This document shows positions 48,923-50,619 of a stretch of DNA of 50,619 nucleotides, in pieces (the stretch's first letter is position 1; every line of letters begins with the position of its first letter). Location: contig JAJSAM010000067.1 of NCBI GenBank assembly GCA_024274785.1, forward strand, positions 1 through 50,619, given 5' to 3'. A model generated the notes under the pieces. It worked only from the letters and a program-made list of their open reading frames with translations. It was not told the origin of the DNA and ran no database searches. Origin of the DNA: Planctomycetota bacterium. Lineage in GTDB: Bacteria; Planctomycetota; JAJSAM01. The position numbers and the translations under genes were made by a program.

Positions 48923-49666
48923 ATGACCGTGATGCTCGGACTCCTGCTCTTCGCCGGGGGGATTGCCGCCGGCTTCATCAACACTCTCGCCGGTGGCGGG
49001 TCCGCTCTCACCGTTCCGCTCCTGACCGAGATGCTCGGGGGCAACGCGATCCTCGCCAACGGCACCAACCGCATCGCCATCCTCCTGCAGAACGTCGTGG
49101 GTGTGCGCGGTTTCCACCAGGCCGGTAAACTGCCGTGGCAGAAGGTGAAACCGGTGATCCCGGCGGTCGTTCTCGGAGCGATCGGAGGCGCCCTGCTCGC
49201 CACCGCGATCGATCCACCGGCCATGAAGCGGGCTCTCGGGATCGTGGTTCTGCTCGTTGCTCTGACCGCGATCATCAAGCCCTCCAAGTGGCTCGGCGGC
49301 CATGAGAAGACCATGCCCGAGCCGTGGCGGTTTCTGGCCTTCTTCGGCATCGGCCTCTTTGGTGGGTTCATCCAGGTGGGGGTCGGCTTCCTGCTGCTCG
49401 CCGGGCTGGTGCTCGGCAGCGGTCTCGACCTGGTCCGGGGGAATGCGGCCAAGGTGCTCCTGGTGCTCGTCTACACTCCCGCGGTTCTCCTCATCTTCTG
49501 GCAGGACCAGCAGGTGGATCTCGCCGCCGGCCTGGTGCTCGCGTGCGGCAACATGACCGGGGCGGCGGTCGCTACCCGGCTCGCCGTCAGGAAGGGTGCG
49601 GCCTGGGTCCGGTGGGTTCTGGTGGGGGCTGCAATTCTCGCCGCGACGCGAATGCTGATATTCTGA
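48923..49666 (+). CDS. TauE/SafE (TSUP) family transporter
   Basis: A 247-residue membrane protein with about eight helices in two halves. The family features are AGGIAAGFINTLAGGGSALTVPLL near the N-terminus, ANGTNRIAILLQN, and in the second half GIGLFGGFIQVGVGFLLLAGL. TSUP proteins move sulfite, sulfonates or other organic anions. The gene starts 12 bases after the glycosyltransferase; it may be co-transcribed. Substrate not predictable. Confidence 0.92.
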   Translation: MTVMLGLLLFAGGIAAGFINTLAGGGSALTVPLLTEMLGGNAILANGTNRIAILLQNVVGVRGFHQAGKLPWQKVKPVIPAVVLGAIGGALLATAIDPPAMKRALGIVVLLVALTAIIKPSKWLGGHEKTMPEPWRFLAFFGIGLFGGFIQVGVGFLLLAGLVLGSGLDLVRGNAAKVLLVLVYTPAVLLIFWQDQQVDLAAGLVLACGNMTGAAVATRLAVRKGAAWVRWVLVGAAILAATRMLIF

Positions 49667-49750
49667 GCGGCGCGATTTTCCGGATTCGGGCGAAACCGGT
49701 GCCGGAGGGATGTGTTCTATCCCCAGCACTTTCAAGAGGAGATTGAATTC

Positions 49751-50619
49751 ATGAGACGGTTGATCGGGGTACTGGTCGTGGCTTTCCTCGTGCTTGGCAC
49801 GTCGAGTCAGACCTATGCGCAGGGTAAGCGCGAGAAGATGCGCAAACCACAGGAAGATGGCTGCGGCTGTGGGCAGGAGATGCCGGCGAAAGTCAAGGCC
49901 GCGAAGCGTCAGCAGATGTCGAAAATCGAAAAGGAGTTTCTCAAGAACCTGCCGCCGGAGCGCCGGAAGCAGGCCCTCTTGCGACTCGAGAAGATGCGTC
50001 CGGAGCAGCGCGAGCAGGCGATCAAGCGGTTCATGCAGGCCCGGCAACGCGCCAATGCGGCCCCGCAGGGCCGTCGCGGACCGCCGCTGGCCTCTGAAGG
50101 CCGCCGCGGGCCCCGGATGGATGGCGACCGCCCGTTCATGCGTGGAGGACCGGGTCCGATGCGTCACGACATGGATCGCCAGGGACCGCCCCGCGGCCGT
50201 GGCCCCGCGATGGACATGCGGACCGATCGCCGGCCCATGACCGACAGGCCCGAGGGCCGTCCGCAGGCCGGGAAGCCCGAAGGTAAGTGTGGCAGTGGCG
50301 GCGAAGGCCGCCCGCAGGCCGGGAAGCCCGAGGGCAAGTGTGGTTGTGGAGGCAAGCCCGGTATGCAGCGCGGCCGGCGTGGCCGGGGCGACCACCGGAT
50401 GCAACGGGGCGGCCAGGGTATGCGGAAGTGCGGCATGCGCGGTGGTCGGATGACGGCCCGGCACGGTGGCGGTGTGCACCGTGGAATGCGGGGCGGCCAG
50501 ATGCGCGGCCAGATGCGCGGCCAGATGCGCGGCCAGATGCGCGGCCAGATGCGCGGCCAGATGCGCGGCCAGATGCGCGGCCAGATGCGCGGCCAGATGC
50601 GCGGCCAGATGTGCGGCCA
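49751..50619 (+). CDS. secreted Cys/Gly/Arg-rich protein with QMRG tandem repeats (3' end beyond window)
   Basis: At least 289 codons are open from the ATG at 49751 to the window edge. A signal peptide (1-23, cut near QTYAQG) is followed by a CGCGQ motif, a helical segment about 45-95 ([33 protein letters not shown], similar to DUF3106-type sequences), then Gly/Arg/Pro/Met-rich low-complexity sequence with Cys pairs ([14 protein letters not shown]) and finally at least ten QMRG units, the last complete one with Cys for Arg. Such a composition fits metal binding or a structural matrix, but function is unknown. It is read in frame with no stop. AGGAG lies about 11 bases before the ATG. Confidence 0.75.
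   Translation, partial: MRRLIGVLVVAFLVLGTSSQTYAQGKREKMRKPQEDGCGCGQEMPAKVKAAKRQQMSKIEKEFLKNLPPERRKQALLRLEKMRPEQREQAIKRFMQARQRANAAPQGRRGPPLASEGRRGPRMDGDRPFMRGGPGPMRHDMDRQGPPRGRGPAMDMRTDRRPMTDRPEGRPQAGKPEGKCGSGGEGRPQAGKPEGKCGCGGKPGMQRGRRGRGDHRMQRGGQGMRKCGMRGGRMTARHGGGVHRGMRGGQMRGQMRGQMRGQMRGQMRGQMRGQMRGQMRGQMRGQMCG
50495..50619 (+). repeat. 12-base tandem repeat (GGCCAGATGCGC)
   Basis: Ten head-to-tail copies of GGCCAGATGCGC (the tenth with TGTGC) and part of an eleventh run to the window end. In the reading frame of the gene each copy encodes one QMRG unit. The perfect identity of nine copies suggests recent slippage expansion; copy number may vary among strains. Confidence 0.95.

Noticed and set aside
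46988..50479. An 1163-codon open frame on the minus strand
   Set aside because: It is antisense to the glycosyltransferase, transporter and secreted protein genes. Its translation is Gly/Glu/Arg/His-rich without domains, as expected from GC-rich third-position bias.
1..50619. tRNA, rRNA, CRISPR arrays and insertion sequences
   Set aside because: I looked for tRNA T-loop-like sequences, repeat-spacer patterns and transposase motifs and saw none. A dedicated scan such as tRNAscan-SE and Infernal would decide.

Overview
The window is GC-rich bacterial chromosome with tightly packed genes on both strands, many with 4-base ATGA, GTGA or TGATG overlaps. No rRNA, tRNA, CRISPR array, prophage or insertion sequence was recognised. 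Several traits fit Planctomycetota or a related Gram-negative lineage: a TPR/FG-GAP/ASPIC protein, an ECF sigma/anti-sigma pair next to a protease-like protein, a hibernation factor joined to a sigma-like domain, FHA-sensing AAA+ regulators, WaaP-like kinases and lipid-A-type membrane proteins. This assignment is an inference and only moderately safe.

Layout. 0.2-0.3 kb: a 34-residue lysine-rich protein. 0.4-4.9 kb (minus): an aminoethylphosphonate operon with PEP mutase fused to a nucleotidyltransferase, phosphonopyruvate decarboxylase split into two subunits, AEP transaminase and a second nucleotidyltransferase. 5.4-9.2 kb (minus): a membrane-anchored coiled-coil protein, then an mgtE - ppx/gppA - acyltransferase operon. 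9.4-13.8 kb: an unknown protein with an internal duplication, then a minus-strand operon of aspartate kinase, a WaaP-like kinase and a probable pseudokinase. 14-17.8 kb: an isopropylmalate-synthase-family enzyme, a small Cys-rich protein, an anchored protein and rsmB. 18-20.5 kb: ECF sigma factor, zinc anti-sigma factor and an HtrA-like protein that has lost two catalytic residues. 20.9-27.6 kb: a large TPR/FG-GAP/ASPIC protein, a MazG-like pyrophosphohydrolase, and a pair of exported proteins built from four copies of an unfamiliar secretin-like module.

27.8-32 kb (minus): tex, two toxin-antitoxin pairs and a cobalamin adenosyltransferase. 32-36.4 kb: a gene remnant, a methyltransferase-glycosyltransferase fusion, a PQQ-type beta-propeller protein and a NifU-like protein. 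36.5-42 kb (minus): a radical SAM - HPF/sigma-like fusion - DMT transporter operon, two paralogous winged-helix-like proteins and an FAD oxidoreductase. 42.4-50.6 kb: an FHA-GAF-AAA+ regulator, an HNH endonuclease, two unknown proteins, a GT2/GT87-type lipid glycosylation pair, a TauE/SafE transporter and a secreted Cys/Gly/Arg-rich protein running off the window in a 12-base tandem repeat.

Intergenic space is filled by several families of about 50-130 base repeats (A to E below), of which A, B and C share a palindromic core around GGAGGGTCGACCTCC. They lie between genes, often touching a stop codon, and in two places appear to contribute coding sequence. These repeats, the four-copy secretin-like module, the phosphonate operon with an altered PEP mutase motif, and the paired active/inactive enzyme relatives are the most interesting content.
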